Assembly (NCBI GenBank): GCA_030066295.1
Contig: JASJBX010000056.1
Span: 32,001-96,000, forward strand
DNA length: 64,000 nucleotides
Reading direction: 5' to 3'
Origin: Crocosphaera sp.
GTDB taxonomy: Bacteria > Cyanobacteriota > Cyanobacteriia > Cyanobacteriales > Microcystaceae
The number at the start of each line of letters is the position of its first letter. Within the stretch, counting starts at the first letter, position 1. The notes under the pieces are model-generated. The model had not been told where the DNA came from, searched no databases, and saw nothing but the letters and a program-made list of their open reading frames with translations. Both the position numbers and the translations under genes were made by a program. Shown here piece after piece: positions 55,197 to 64,000 of this stretch.

Positions 55197-55833
55197 TTAA
55201 TCCCTTGAATTAAGAAAATCTGGCGAATGGGTGCTGACAAAAACCTGTCCTTCTAAACGAGTATAAGCTTCAAATTCTTCAGCCAATTCTTGTAATAATA
55301 AAGGATATAATTGGTTTTCTGGTTCTTCCACACATAAAAGAGGATGTGGGTTAGGATCATGGAGTAAAACGAGATAAGCAAACATTTTGATTGTTCCATC
55401 AGAAACATAACGTGAAACAAAAGGATCATGAAAAGATTCATCTTGAAACTTTAATATTAAACGTCCGTCTTCTGTTTCTTTTGCTTCTACTTTAGAAACT
55501 CCAGGGACTCTGTGCTTCATTTTTTCAAGAATTTTATCAAAAATATCTTCGTGATTTTCATACTTTATTCAAAATTTTCATTCTAAATTTAATTTCAAAA
55601 TAAATTTCTTCTTCTTCATGTCCTCGTGTAATAACTTCTTTAAATCCTCCTCTTCGTTGTAAACTTTGGCGAATATTATTTTTGAGAGAATCTCTTAAAA
55701 ATCCAAATATATCAAAAAGTGTACTTTTTCCTGTCCCATTTGCTCCCACAAATACACAAAATTTAGGTAGATTATTAATAGTAATGTTTTGAAAAGCTTT
55801 ATAATTTTTAATCGTTAATGAGGTTATTTGCAT
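55197..55833 (-). pseudogene. decayed AAA-family ATPase gene (OLD/RecF-like)
   Basis: Two frames are remnants of one gene. The upstream part (55833-55558) has the N-terminus MQITSLTIKNYKAF and Walker A GANGTGKST. The second (55520-55197, in frame back to about 55560: YENHEDIFDKILEKMKHRV) carries SDGTIKMFAYLVLL, Walker B LLCVEEPENQL and VSTHSPDFLNS. They are in different frames and the stretch of about 150 or more residues normally between them is missing. The C-terminus also stops early (NSRD). So an internal deletion with frameshift and a C-terminal loss are seen. Related genes are often in defence or mobile context. Confidence 0.85.
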
Positions 55834-55874
55834 GATTTTTCATTACTTAATATCTTAGGAAAAAATCTTGATAG

Positions 55875-55903
55875 AAAAAGGTGCGCTATTAACGCACCTT
55901 TTA
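55875..55903 (-). terminator. ileS intrinsic terminator (bidirectional)
   Basis: AAAAGGTGCG pairs with CGCACCTTTT around a 7-base loop directly after the ileS stop on the minus strand; T-runs on both sides make it usable from either direction. Confidence 0.88.
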
Positions 55904-55908
55904 ACTTG

Positions 55909-58788
55909 CTAAAATTCACCAACTAAAGCAGCATTACACCGTTCACAAATGGTAGGATCATCTTTAAATTCTCCTACCTTGGTTGAATAGTTCCAACAGC
56001 GATCGCATTTCTCGCCTTCTGCTTTAACAACCCCCACAGAAACTAAGTCTGATTCGCTTTGATAGTCGGCTTTTTTAATGCTTTCTAAACTATCAACTAA
56101 TTCCACTTGAGAGGTTAAGACAAAATAGCGTAATTCATCCACTTGATTTCCAGTTAAACTATCAGCAACATTAAATTTATCTAGCTGTTGTCTTAAGTCT
56201 TGATCAGAGACATAAAGTAACACTTTGGCATCTAAAGATGAACCGATCGCTTTTTCTTTTCTGGCTAATTCTAAGGCGTTATTGACTTCATTTCTCATTG
56301 CCCTGATTTTCGTCCAGGAAGCCCCTAATTCTGGATTTTCCCACTGTTTTGACGTTTTTACCCATCCTGCCTCAAAAACCGATTTATGAGAGGTTTCGTA
56401 GGGTAAGAATTGCCAAATATCTTCGGCCATGTGGCATAATACAGGAGCGATCGCTTTAGCTAAATTTTCAATGGCTACAGCTAGTACCGTTTGACAACTG
56501 CGACGACGAATGGACTCAGGATGGGAAATATAAAGTCTATCTTTGGCAATATCCAGATAAAAATTGGATAAATCTACCACACAGAAATTTTGTACCGTTT
56601 GGAAGAAACGGAAGAATTGATAGGTTTCAAACGCATCAGTTACTTCTGTAAAGACTTCGGTGATACGATGCAACATATAACGATCTAATTCCGGTAACTC
56701 CTCGTAGTCAATCATATGTTGTTTAGGATCAAAATCGTGTAAATTACCCAATAAAAATCTGGCTGTATTGCGAATCTTGCGATAGATATCGGATAACTGT
56801 TTCAGGATGGTTTTACCCAAAGGTACATCTGAAGAATAATCTACCGATGACACCCACAATCTTAACACATCTGCCCCATAAGGCGGTTCTTGTTTATGAT
56901 TCTTTCCTCCATTAATTACAATGTTAGGATCAACAGTATTTCCCAAGGATTTACTCATCTTGTATCCTTTTTCATCTAAGATGAAACCATGAGTTAATAC
57001 TGTCTTATAAGGTGCAACATTATTGACAGCAACACTGGTTAACAAACTAGACTGAAACCAACCCCGATGTTGATCACTACCTTCTAAATAAATATCAGCA
57101 GGATACTTTAATTCTGACCTTTGTTTTGCTACTGAAGCCCAAGAAGATCCAGAATCAAACCATACATCCATCGTATCAGTTCCTTTACGATATTTATGAG
57201 CATCTGCTTTATATTTATCAGGCAATAATTCTTCTACAGACATCTCCCACCACGCATCTGAACCTTTTTCTGCAAAAATTGCTTGAATATGTTTGATGGT
57301 TTCTTCTGTTAGTAAGGGTTCGTTGTTTTCTTCATTATAAAAAACAGGAATGGGTAAACCCCAACTTCTCTGACGAGAGATACACCAATCTGAGCGATCG
57401 CCTACCATAGAAGTAATGCGATTTTCTCCTTTAGAGGGAATCCAATTAACTGTTTTAATGGCGGTTAAGGCAGCATCTCGAAACCCTTCAACGGAAGCAA
57501 ACCATTGTTCGGTTGCCCGAAAAATAGTAGGTTTTTTGGTTCGCCAATCATAAGGATATTTATGTTGATAGGGTTCTTCTTTTAATAATGCTCCCTTTTC
57601 TTGCAGGGAATTAATAATGACTTCGTTGGCATCTTTAAGAACATTTAAACCCGCAAACTGTCCCGCTTCTTCCGTAAAGTTTCCTTTAGCATCCACAGGA
57701 GACAAAATCTGTAAATTATACCGTTGTCCTACCATATAGTCTTCTTGTCCATGACCCGGCGCAGTATGAACTAAACCAGTACCAGACTCCGTAGTAACAT
57801 AGTCACCACCGATGAGAATTTCACTCTCTCTATCGTATAAAGGATGACGATAAATCGTATGTTCTAAAGCCTTTCCTGGGACAGTTGCTTTTACTGTCAA
57901 CCCGGTTTCAAAAGTAGCTGATAACCGTTCCACTAAATCTGCTGCTACAATTAAATATTGATAATTACAAACATCAGAAGTCTGTTCTACCACAGCATAA
58001 TTGAGATCAGGATTAAGGGCAACCGCTAAGTTTCCCGGAAGCGTCCAAGGGGTGGTCGTCCAGATAGCAACCCCCAAATTATTTAAAAAGGGTTTTAAAG
58101 TTTCTTCTGCATCTTTTGACGCTTTAATGATAGGAAAAGCAGCAAAAACACTTCTTGACGTATGACCTTCAGGATATTCTAATTCTGCCTCAGCTAAGGC
58201 GGTTTGAGAACTGGGACTCCAATGAACCGGTTTGAGTCCCCGATAAATGTACCCTTTGAGGGCCATTTCCCCAAAGACTCCAATTTGCGCCGCTTCGTAT
58301 TCAGGAGTTAGGGTTAAATAGGGGTTTTCCCAGTCTCCCCACACCCCGAACCGTTTGAAACCTTTTGCCTGTTCTTCTTGGGTTTTAAGGGCAAAATCAC
58401 GGGCTTTACGGCGTAATTTGAGAGGGGTTAACCCTTCCCTCTCTTTTGACTTCATACTTTGTAATACTTTGAGTTCGATAGGCAGTCCGTGACAGTCCCA
58501 ACCTGGAACATAGCGAACCTTATAACCCCGCAATAGTTTATATTTATTGATAATATCCTTGAGGGTTTTATTTAAAGCATGGCCCATATGGAGGGAACCG
58601 TTAGCGTAGGGTGGGCCATCGTGAAGGACAAATACATCTTCGGGGTTTTCTTGGGATAATTTCTCATAAATCTGATTATCAGCCCAAAATTTCTGTAATT
58701 CGGGTTCTCGCTTCACCGCATTCGCCCGCATACTAAACTCAGTTTTGGGTAAGTTTACCGTATCTTTGTAGCTTTTAGGTTCTGTCAC
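55909..58788 (-). CDS. ileS: isoleucyl-tRNA synthetase
   Basis: The class I synthetase of about 959 residues has HMGH (NGSLHMGHALNK), the KMSKS loop (YKMSKSLGNTVDP), the editing domain (TTTPWTLPGNLA, then TGLVHTAPGHGQEDY) and a C-terminal zinc finger (CDRCWNYS, CERCNAAL). The frame is open to a TTG at 58803; the GTG at 58788 gives the family-like start MTEPKSYKDTVNLPKT (M from GTG). No T-box leader is visible in the 120-bp upstream region. Confidence 0.96.
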   Translation of the reverse strand: MTEPKSYKDTVNLPKTEFSMRANAVKREPELQKFWADNQIYEKLSQENPEDVFVLHDGPPYANGSLHMGHALNKTLKDIINKYKLLRGYKVRYVPGWDCHGLPIELKVLQSMKSKEREGLTPLKLRRKARDFALKTQEEQAKGFKRFGVWGDWENPYLTLTPEYEAAQIGVFGEMALKGYIYRGLKPVHWSPSSQTALAEAELEYPEGHTSRSVFAAFPIIKASKDAEETLKPFLNNLGVAIWTTTPWTLPGNLAVALNPDLNYAVVEQTSDVCNYQYLIVAADLVERLSATFETGLTVKATVPGKALEHTIYRHPLYDRESEILIGGDYVTTESGTGLVHTAPGHGQEDYMVGQRYNLQILSPVDAKGNFTEEAGQFAGLNVLKDANEVIINSLQEKGALLKEEPYQHKYPYDWRTKKPTIFRATEQWFASVEGFRDAALTAIKTVNWIPSKGENRITSMVGDRSDWCISRQRSWGLPIPVFYNEENNEPLLTEETIKHIQAIFAEKGSDAWWEMSVEELLPDKYKADAHKYRKGTDTMDVWFDSGSSWASVAKQRSELKYPADIYLEGSDQHRGWFQSSLLTSVAVNNVAPYKTVLTHGFILDEKGYKMSKSLGNTVDPNIVINGGKNHKQEPPYGADVLRLWVSSVDYSSDVPLGKTILKQLSDIYRKIRNTARFLLGNLHDFDPKQHMIDYEELPELDRYMLHRITEVFTEVTDAFETYQFFRFFQTVQNFCVVDLSNFYLDIAKDRLYISHPESIRRRSCQTVLAVAIENLAKAIAPVLCHMAEDIWQFLPYETSHKSVFEAGWVKTSKQWENPELGASWTKIRAMRNEVNNALELARKEKAIGSSLDAKVLLYVSDQDLRQQLDKFNVADSLTGNQVDELRYFVLTSQVELVDSLESIKKADYQSESDLVSVGVVKAEGEKCDRCWNYSTKVGEFKDDPTICERCNAALVGEF

Positions 58789-58922
58789 AATGGTAATTAA
58801 CAATTATTGTATCGGTTACTCCTTATTATCATATTACAAGGATTAAGATTTATTGCCTCAAATCAAATCAATGGAGAAAGTATAGATATAATGAATGTCG
58901 GTTTAATTTATGTCCTAAACAA

Positions 58923-59225
58923 ATGAGAATATGGTTACTCAATATGTCTTCAATGCTAGGATTCACCTATATTGTTTTAGGGATTATCTATACCCTTGCT
59001 TTACGTACTGGATGGAAGTCTCTGTTTAGGCAATTTTTAACCCCAACTTTGTACAATGTTCAATCCTTAGCTATACCTAGTTTATTAATAATAATAGGTT
59101 TGATTCTATTTTTTCACGGATGGCGTTTAGATCCTATTTTGCAGTTTGCTTTTTTTCTGCAATTTATTTTATTGTCTTATGTTTTTGGGAAGGATAAAGT
59201 CTTGTTTAAAATAATGACTAAGTAG
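58923..59225 (+). CDS. Ycf66-like small membrane protein, copy 1
   Basis: A 100-residue protein with three hydrophobic segments and the Ycf66 signature FFHGWRLDPILQFAFFLQFI near the C-terminus. Ycf66 proteins occur in cyanobacteria and plastids, function unknown. A second member follows 35 bases downstream. Confidence 0.82.
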   Translation: MRIWLLNMSSMLGFTYIVLGIIYTLALRTGWKSLFRQFLTPTLYNVQSLAIPSLLIIIGLILFFHGWRLDPILQFAFFLQFILLSYVFGKDKVLFKIMTK

Positions 59226-59260
59226 ACAAAATTATAGTTAATGTAAATTTTGACTTTGCC

Positions 59261-59560
59261 ATGTTATTAGGATTTATTGATATTTGTCTCTCAGGTGTAC
59301 TATTGTTTATTTACATCTTAATTTCTTCTATTCAAGAAGAAAAAATCGGGTCTAAAGCAGCAAGTCTCTTAATGATTCAGGGGGTTGGGAGTTTTGTATT
59401 GTTGGGATTTACGGGGTTAATTTTCGTTTATCAAGGATGGCGACTTGATCCCGTTTTACAATTCTGTCTGTTACTTCAAGCTTTAGTCTTTGTTTATTTT
59501 GGATTAAGAGATGTACTTATCTTTCAAAGTCTTCCTCAAAAGAAATCATCAAAAGATTAG
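59261..59560 (+). CDS. Ycf66-like small membrane protein, copy 2
   Basis: A 99-residue protein with three hydrophobic segments and the same YQGWRLDPVLQFCLLLQAL signature as the preceding gene. Outside that motif the two are clearly diverged, so the duplication is old or the pair is a fixed arrangement. Probably cotranscribed with copy 1. Confidence 0.82.
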   Translation: MLLGFIDICLSGVLLFIYILISSIQEEKIGSKAASLLMIQGVGSFVLLGFTGLIFVYQGWRLDPVLQFCLLLQALVFVYFGLRDVLIFQSLPQKKSSKD

Positions 59561-59595
59561 AAATCTAGTGATTTAATTAACTATTTTAATAGGAG

Positions 59596-60432
59596 TTAAA
59601 AATCAGCTTCAGGTAAACTATCAATTAGAGTAACAGAACGAAAAGAACGACCGAGATGATATTGAGTATAGTTTCTGAGGAGATGTTCCACTTCTAACCA
59701 AGGAACAGTAAAGTTACTATCCAAAATACTCTCAGGCAAAATTTTACCAGGATGGGGTAGACAAGATTGACTAAGATGTTGTAATAGAGTTAATTCTGGG
59801 GCTTTTAGCTTATAATTAATAACAGGTAAAATAACAGGATTAAGACTATCTTGATCCCTATTTTTAATCCCTAAATCAACCAGTCCTCCTGCATCAAAAC
59901 TGAAGCCAACACACCAGTTAGGATCGTTAAAATCAGGGGTTAACGCCTCTTGTGTTAGACAACAACAATGAACCTGCGGACCAATACCAGCGATCGCCAA
60001 TAAATGAAAAACCGCCTGGGCTAAATATCCATACAAACTCTCAGCCAAAGACATCGTTTCTAACCGCCGTAGATGCTCATTTAAGAGTTCGTACAGTTCC
60101 ACTTGAGGTTGATCATCTAAAGCTAAATGTAACACCAATTCTGCTAAATATTGGGCTGCCGCCAGCTTCCCTAAATCCTTGCTTAACCTCGGATAAGATT
60201 CTAGAGTATTGGCCTGAGTTATTTTATCCAGCGATCGCCCTTTAGCAATCAATAACTCATTGATGACAAATAACTCACACCGTCCCCGTAACCGTGATTT
60301 TTGTTTTCTGGCACCAGGGACAACAGCGCGAATCAAGCCATACTCAGGAGATAAAAGGGTCACCAAGCGATCGGCCTCCTGAAACGGCATTCCTTTCAAA
60401 ACGATCGCCGTGGTTTGATAAGTACGACTCAT
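59596..60432 (-). CDS. recO: DNA repair protein RecO
   Basis: The 278-residue protein has the OB-fold start [20 protein letters not shown] and [21 protein letters not shown] (cut), [14 protein letters not shown] and the middle helical part ending in [10 protein letters not shown] CxxC-type zinc site is reduced to CCC. RecO loads RecA with RecR. It is 6 bases behind the DUF751 gene on the same strand. Confidence 0.92.
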   Translation of the reverse strand: MSRTYQTTAIVLKGMPFQEADRLVTLLSPEYGLIRAVVPGARKQKSRLRGRCELFVINELLIAKGRSLDKITQANTLESYPRLSKDLGKLAAAQYLAELVLHLALDDQPQVELYELLNEHLRRLETMSLAESLYGYLAQAVFHLLAIAGIGPQVHCCCLTQEALTPDFNDPNWCVGFSFDAGGLVDLGIKNRDQDSLNPVILPVINYKLKAPELTLLQHLSQSCLPHPGKILPESILDSNFTVPWLEVEHLLRNYTQYHLGRSFRSVTLIDSLPEADF

Positions 60433-60438
60433 TAACCC

Positions 60439-60642
60439 CTAAACCGTCGATAATCCTAACATGGCCTTTAACGTAAAATAAAGCAACGAAAAGATTCCGA
60501 TGCCCATACCTCCAACGGCGATCGCACTGACCGGATTTTTAAACAAGGGTTTAATCCACTCAAAAAAGACGAAAAATACCCCTAAGGTGAAGCTAATAAG
60601 ATAACGGGGATAACGCGCGACATTTTGCAAAAATTCTCCCAT
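60439..60642 (-). CDS. DUF751/Ycf33 family small membrane protein
   Basis: A 67-residue protein (MGEFLQNVARYPRYLISFTL start) with two hydrophobic segments, matching the Ycf33/DUF751 family of cyanobacteria and plastids. It shares an operon with recO. Confidence 0.82.
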   Translation of the reverse strand: MGEFLQNVARYPRYLISFTLGVFFVFFEWIKPLFKNPVSAIAVGGMGIGIFSLLYFTLKAMLGLSTV

Positions 60643-60681
60643 TGACTAACCTGCCTCTACTACAACTATGTTTTATCATAT

Positions 60682-60701
60682 CAGCACACCTACTTGTGCT
60701 G
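60682..60701 (+). repeat. 7-bp hairpin, possible left end of an IS200/IS605-type relic
   Basis: CAGCACA and TGTGCTG form a perfect stem around a 6-base loop, followed by GTCAAC. It may be the subterminal hairpin of the left end of the element whose right end lies at about 61057. This pairing is inference. Confidence 0.35.
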
Positions 60702-60769
60702 GTCAACAGCACAATTAACCTAATGTATACGAACTTCCTTGCCCAACAATTATTTACCGAAAATAACGC

Positions 60770-61058
60770 GGGAGCATGAAAGCCATCGTCTTTTTAAGCG
60801 ATGGATGAAATGGGACTCGAATGGTTTTAACCATTCGTATCCTTTTCCTGTGATTTTAAATCGTGAGTTGGGAAGCCCACACCATAATCTGTGATTTGGT
60901 GTGGGAGAATGTCACGTCGAGTGTCTAGGGGCGTCTTGACTCGTCCCCAGAAGTTAAGATTCTGGTCAGCTAAAAAGACGCTCTCGCAACGCGGTTTTAA
61001 CCCGTTGCACAGCATCCGCTTAGAATCCCCGTTGATTGATCACGGGGAGAAGTCAACC
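60770..61058 (+). mobile_element. IS200/IS605-type right-end relic with omega-RNA-like hairpins, no tnpB
   Basis: A series of stems is visible: CCATCG/CGATGG (60783-60804), CGAATGG/CCATTCG (60818-60837), CCCACACCA/TGGTGTGGG inside CGTGA/TCACG (60862-60916), GCAACG/CGTTGC (60986-61008) and CCCCGT/ACGGGG (61027-61047). The last, in the context AGAATCCCCG...CGGGGAGAAGTCAAC, is typical of IS605-family right ends with a TCAA cleavage site. The preceding hairpins resemble the noncoding RNA encoded at the 3' end of tnpB genes. No TnpA or TnpB reading frame remains in the 563-bp gap. Either a decayed copy or a small non-autonomous (PATE-like) element. Confidence 0.65.
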
Positions 61059-61205
61059 ATTTTGCTAACTTTGTGATATTTTGTTAAGCAAGACTCAAAA
61101 AGTCCTTGGTCTCAATTTTACTACCATTTAGTAAAACAACTAATTTCACGTAAACGATACCCCCTGTCCGAATCCGACAATTGTTAATAAGGAGATTAAT
61201 ATTAT

Positions 61206-62402
61206 ATGGCTGATGATGTTCTAATTAAAGTTGACCATGTCTCAAAGAAATTTTGTCGTGATCTTAAGCGTTCTCTGTGGTATGGTGTGCAAGATATCAT
61301 GTCAGAAGTGACAGCCCGAAAATATGAGCATCAGCTTAGGAAAGATGAGTTTTGGTCTGTTAATGATATTTCCTTTGAGTTGCGTCGAGGGGAATGTTTA
61401 GGACTTATCGGCCCCAATGGAGCCGGAAAAAGTACCTTATTAAAAATCCTTAATGGACTGATCAAACCCGACAAAGGAAGAATTGAGCTTAGAGGAAGGA
61501 TCTCGTCATTAATTGAGTTGAGCGCAGGATTCAACCCAATTTTAACCGGGAGAGAAAACATCTATAGTCGAGGAGCCGTTTTAGGATTTACCAAAGCAGA
61601 AATTGATAAGAAACTAGATGCGATTATTGATTTTTCTGAACTAGAAGACTTTATTGATACACCAGTTGTGAACTATAGTTCAGGGATGAAAGTGCGTCTC
61701 GGTTTTGCCGTTGCTGCTCAAATGGAGCCAGACGTATTGTTATTAGATGAAGTCTTAGCGGTTGGAGACGTAGGATTCCGAGCCAAGTGTTTTAATAGTA
61801 TCTATAAGATGATGAAAAATGCTGCAGTTGTTTTGGTTTCCCATAATATGCCCCAAATTAACCGAGTGTGTTCTAACATTGTGGTGATGAATCATGGACA
61901 GCCCGTGTTTCAAGGAGAAGATGTTCCTAAAGGAATTGATAAATTTTATTCTTACTTTCAGGGAGAAGAAGAGGGTCTTGTCATGGGAAGTGGCAAAGCA
62001 GTTATTCATGAGGTGGAGCTAGAATCAAACGGCAAAAAAGGCGTTAAAGAGATTAATTATTTGGATGAACTTTTTGTCAATATTGAGCTTACGATTGACC
62101 CCAGCATTAGCTTGTCTTGTATGCAAGTATTCATCTTGGGACAGGAATTACAAAACGTTGCTCAATGTGATTCAAGGGTCACTGATACTGTCATTCAAAA
62201 TACAGGAGAAAGAATGCAGATTGTAGTTGATTTGGGCAAGATTAACCTAAATCCAGGAATTTATGCGTTAACAATAGCGGTAACATCAGACAATTATGGA
62301 GAACATCTTGCTAAACTTTATAATGTTAATAAATTCAATGTAATTGGAAAGTATTATGGTTATGCTCCTGTACAAATAGCAGGAGACTGGACAGTTAAAT
62401 AA
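61206..62402 (+). CDS. polysaccharide export ABC transporter ATP-binding protein (Wzt/KpsT type)
   Basis: The 398-residue protein has Walker A GPNGAGKST, signature NYSSGMKVRLGF, Walker B VLLLDEVLAVGD, and the ABCA-exporter-like hydrophobic start with LWYGVQDIMSE. Residues about 250-398 form a Wzt-type C-terminal domain that recognises the finished glycan (GKAVIHEVELES start). AAGGAG precedes the ATG. No Wzm permease is visible in the window, so it should be elsewhere. It is followed by two sulfotransferase genes. Confidence 0.9.
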   Translation: MADDVLIKVDHVSKKFCRDLKRSLWYGVQDIMSEVTARKYEHQLRKDEFWSVNDISFELRRGECLGLIGPNGAGKSTLLKILNGLIKPDKGRIELRGRISSLIELSAGFNPILTGRENIYSRGAVLGFTKAEIDKKLDAIIDFSELEDFIDTPVVNYSSGMKVRLGFAVAAQMEPDVLLLDEVLAVGDVGFRAKCFNSIYKMMKNAAVVLVSHNMPQINRVCSNIVVMNHGQPVFQGEDVPKGIDKFYSYFQGEEEGLVMGSGKAVIHEVELESNGKKGVKEINYLDELFVNIELTIDPSISLSCMQVFILGQELQNVAQCDSRVTDTVIQNTGERMQIVVDLGKINLNPGIYALTIAVTSDNYGEHLAKLYNVNKFNVIGKYYGYAPVQIAGDWTVK

Positions 62403-62566
62403 ATCAGAAAATTCAATCACTGTGATGGTTTTGCAAATACTTTTAATAGTAATCATAGACAATAATCTAGATTGCTTTTAAACTAGGAAATTATCAAAAA
62501 TGATGAGAAGCTAAATCAAGATTAGCTTAAGAAGCATCTATTAAAGTTCCGAAGTTTTTACGACTA

Positions 62567-63424
62567 ATGTACAATTATAATAAAGCTCAAGAATCTATTT
62601 TTATCGTTGGTGTGCCTCGTTCTGGTACAACACTCCTGAGAGTTATGCTAGATTCTCATCCTAATCTAGCTGTGGGACCAGAATCTCCCTGGATAGCTGG
62701 CAGTTATGGCAATATAACTTCCTTTAAAGATTTATACTATTCTTTAGTGGAAGATAAGCGTGGTCCTGTTGTTAACTTTAGTGGTTTATCGGAAAAAGAT
62801 GTCGCTTTAATCTTAGGAGAAGCCTTTGCTAAAATTCTCAATTCTTATGCTCAAGCAAAAGGGAAAAAAAGATGGTTAGAAAAAACCCCTGACCATATCA
62901 CAGAAATTCCCTTTCTGATCAAATTATTTCCTAACAGTAAATATATTCATATAGTCAGAGATGGCCGAGATGTTGCTTGCTCATCCCACAAAGAAAAAAA
63001 GACTTGGGGCAAAAACTTAAATTTATCAAACCAACAAGAAAAAGTAAGAAATTCTCGTTTAAATGCGCTACAAAGATGGTGTTTATGGATAACACAATTT
63101 GAAAAGTGGCAACAAGAATATGAATTAAATGTCTGTCAAATTCGTTACGAAGATTTAGTTAAAGAACCTCGTTACATTCTGGAAAAAATTCTCTCCTTTA
63201 TAAATGAAACCTGGTCAGATGATGTTTTGAATTATGGACAAAAAAAACATGATATTCCTAGTTGGGAAGCCGGTTCCCGTGATGTTTCACAACAATCTCA
63301 GATTACAGATAAAGGAGTTGGACAATGGAAGAATAAATTTACCAACACGGATAAATTAATTACTGCTTCTTTTGCCGATCATTTACTGATAAAATATGGA
63401 TACCCAAAAACGTTAATTAAATAA
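62567..63424 (+). CDS. sulfotransferase family protein
   Basis: The 285-residue protein has the 5'-PAPS loop IVGVPRSGTTLLRVML and the 3'-phosphate site IHIVRDGRDVACSS, plus KWLEKTPDHI-like RWLEKTPDHITEIPF and IRYEDLVKEP. These are the signature of PAPS-dependent sulfotransferases. The target is probably an exported glycan, given the preceding Wzt-type gene. Confidence 0.9.
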   Translation: MYNYNKAQESIFIVGVPRSGTTLLRVMLDSHPNLAVGPESPWIAGSYGNITSFKDLYYSLVEDKRGPVVNFSGLSEKDVALILGEAFAKILNSYAQAKGKKRWLEKTPDHITEIPFLIKLFPNSKYIHIVRDGRDVACSSHKEKKTWGKNLNLSNQQEKVRNSRLNALQRWCLWITQFEKWQQEYELNVCQIRYEDLVKEPRYILEKILSFINETWSDDVLNYGQKKHDIPSWEAGSRDVSQQSQITDKGVGQWKNKFTNTDKLITASFADHLLIKYGYPKTLIK

Positions 63425-63444
63425 CATAAATCAGGTAAAATAAT

Positions 63445-64000
63445 ATGCGACTCTTCCATAAAAGATTCAGGAGAAAGCAAGGTAGATCAGTCGCCATTGG
63501 TATCTTTTGTCATCATAAAGCAGGTACCGTGCTTCTTCGGAAAGTTTTTCGCGAAATTAGTAACGTAAAAGATTGGAATTTTCAGTGTGTTTTTACTCAG
63601 AAAGAACAATTTAATCAGAATTTTGATGTAATATTGTTTGGAAATTCAGTTCTGGATATAGCAGATATAACAACATCGTTTGTCGGTGTGCATATCATAA
63701 GAGATCCTAGAGACATAATTGTATCAGCCTATCTCTATCATCGTCGAACTTCAGAGAAATGGTGCATCAATAAAAACTTTAGTCTAGAAGTACCCATAAC
63801 ACATCCAAGAGTTCCCTATAGTCAACAGCATAAGTCTGAAGAATGGAAAATAAAATATCTAAAATCTCTCAAAGGTATGTCTTACCAGGAAAATCTGTTA
63901 TCTATGTCTCAGAAAAATGGTTTGTTCTTCGAGATGAATAATTATGGTTCTTGGATAATAGAGGATATGAAAAATTGGAATTACAATTGCCCTAATATAT
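63445..64000 (+). CDS. sulfotransferase-like protein (partial, cut by the window edge)
   Basis: From the ATG at 63445 an open frame of 185 codons reaches the edge. It has IGIFCHHKAGTVLLRKVF (5'-PAPS-loop-like, with HKAGT in place of the usual PRSGT) and VHIIRDPRDIIVSAYLYHR (3'-phosphate site). It starts 20 bases after the previous sulfotransferase gene and is more divergent. The C-terminus is not in the window. Confidence 0.82.
   Translation, partial: MRLFHKRFRRKQGRSVAIGIFCHHKAGTVLLRKVFREISNVKDWNFQCVFTQKEQFNQNFDVILFGNSVLDIADITTSFVGVHIIRDPRDIIVSAYLYHRRTSEKWCINKNFSLEVPITHPRVPYSQQHKSEEWKIKYLKSLKGMSYQENLLSMSQKNGLFFEMNNYGSWIIEDMKNWNYNCPNI

Noticed and set aside
60827-61076. Two overlapping frames of about 61 codons on opposite strands
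   Set aside because: Both lie on the hairpin DNA of the IS605-type relic; their products are shadows of stem sequences and show no protein pattern.

Overview
This window looks like part of the chromosome of a unicellular cyanobacterium. It encodes photosystem II and cytochrome b6f parts (psbK, psbV, petC-petA), a CruA-type lycopene cyclase, heme oxygenase with coproporphyrinogen oxidase for bilin and heme supply, two Ycf66-like proteins and a Ycf33/DUF751 protein. The DNA is AT-rich, and copies of the cyanobacterial HIP1 octamer GCGATCGC are scattered through the genes (for example near 10353, 17188, 28815 and 38249). The overall gene style resembles the Crocosphaera/Cyanothece group; that assignment is inference from recalled protein sequences and was not searched.

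Region 1 (1-13.9 kb) is the accessory part of the window. A minus-strand operon (8680 to 36 and beyond the left edge) encodes parts of a phage-tail-like contractile injection system: a Nif11-like small protein, a PAAR-like DUF4280 spike tip, a gp19-type tail tube protein, a CIS-tube adaptor, a gpI-like baseplate protein with Ig-like modules, an unrecognised baseplate-associated protein, a Cache-HAMP membrane sensor without an output domain, and a membrane-anchored Ig/WD40 protein. Divergent from it runs a two-gene unit: a pseudokinase joined through one membrane helix to a PstS-like phosphate-binding domain, followed by a Pvc16/DUF4255 tail-terminator protein. A signal-peptide pentapeptide-repeat protein converges on that unit. 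No sheath, gp25 or AAA+ ATPase gene is visible, so either the locus continues to the left or the system is split. This mix of tail parts with sensing and scaffold proteins is the best candidate for an under-described system here.

Region 2 (13.9-31.5 kb) holds rph, a polytopic membrane protein, a dicluster ferredoxin with a TTG start, natE, hisD, a beta-CASP metallo-hydrolase, psbK, znuACB with a Fur/Zur-type box, petCA, a glutathione transferase, psbV, a rhomboid protease, and a CheW / CheR-TPR / chemoreceptor trio resembling the Wsp arrangement. A convergent PilZ gene lies next to the trio.

Region 3 (31.5-50.7 kb) holds a Pmp3-family gene with an in-frame TGA at codon 3, a membrane Ser/Thr kinase, a catalase-like protein, ho-hemN, a STAS/sugar-transferase fusion overlapping an anti-sigma-type ATPase, cruA, an aspartate aminotransferase, a universal stress protein, a Gly-rich exported protein, an orphan PstS, purF and trxA.

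Region 4 (50.7-64 kb) holds purL, a DAO-type oxidoreductase, trmH, a decayed AAA ATPase, ileS, tandem ycf66-like genes, recO, a 3' end of an IS200/IS605-type element with hairpins but no transposase, and then a Wzt-type polysaccharide exporter ATPase followed by two sulfotransferases, the second cut by the window edge. These last genes suggest the start of a sulfated-polysaccharide locus.
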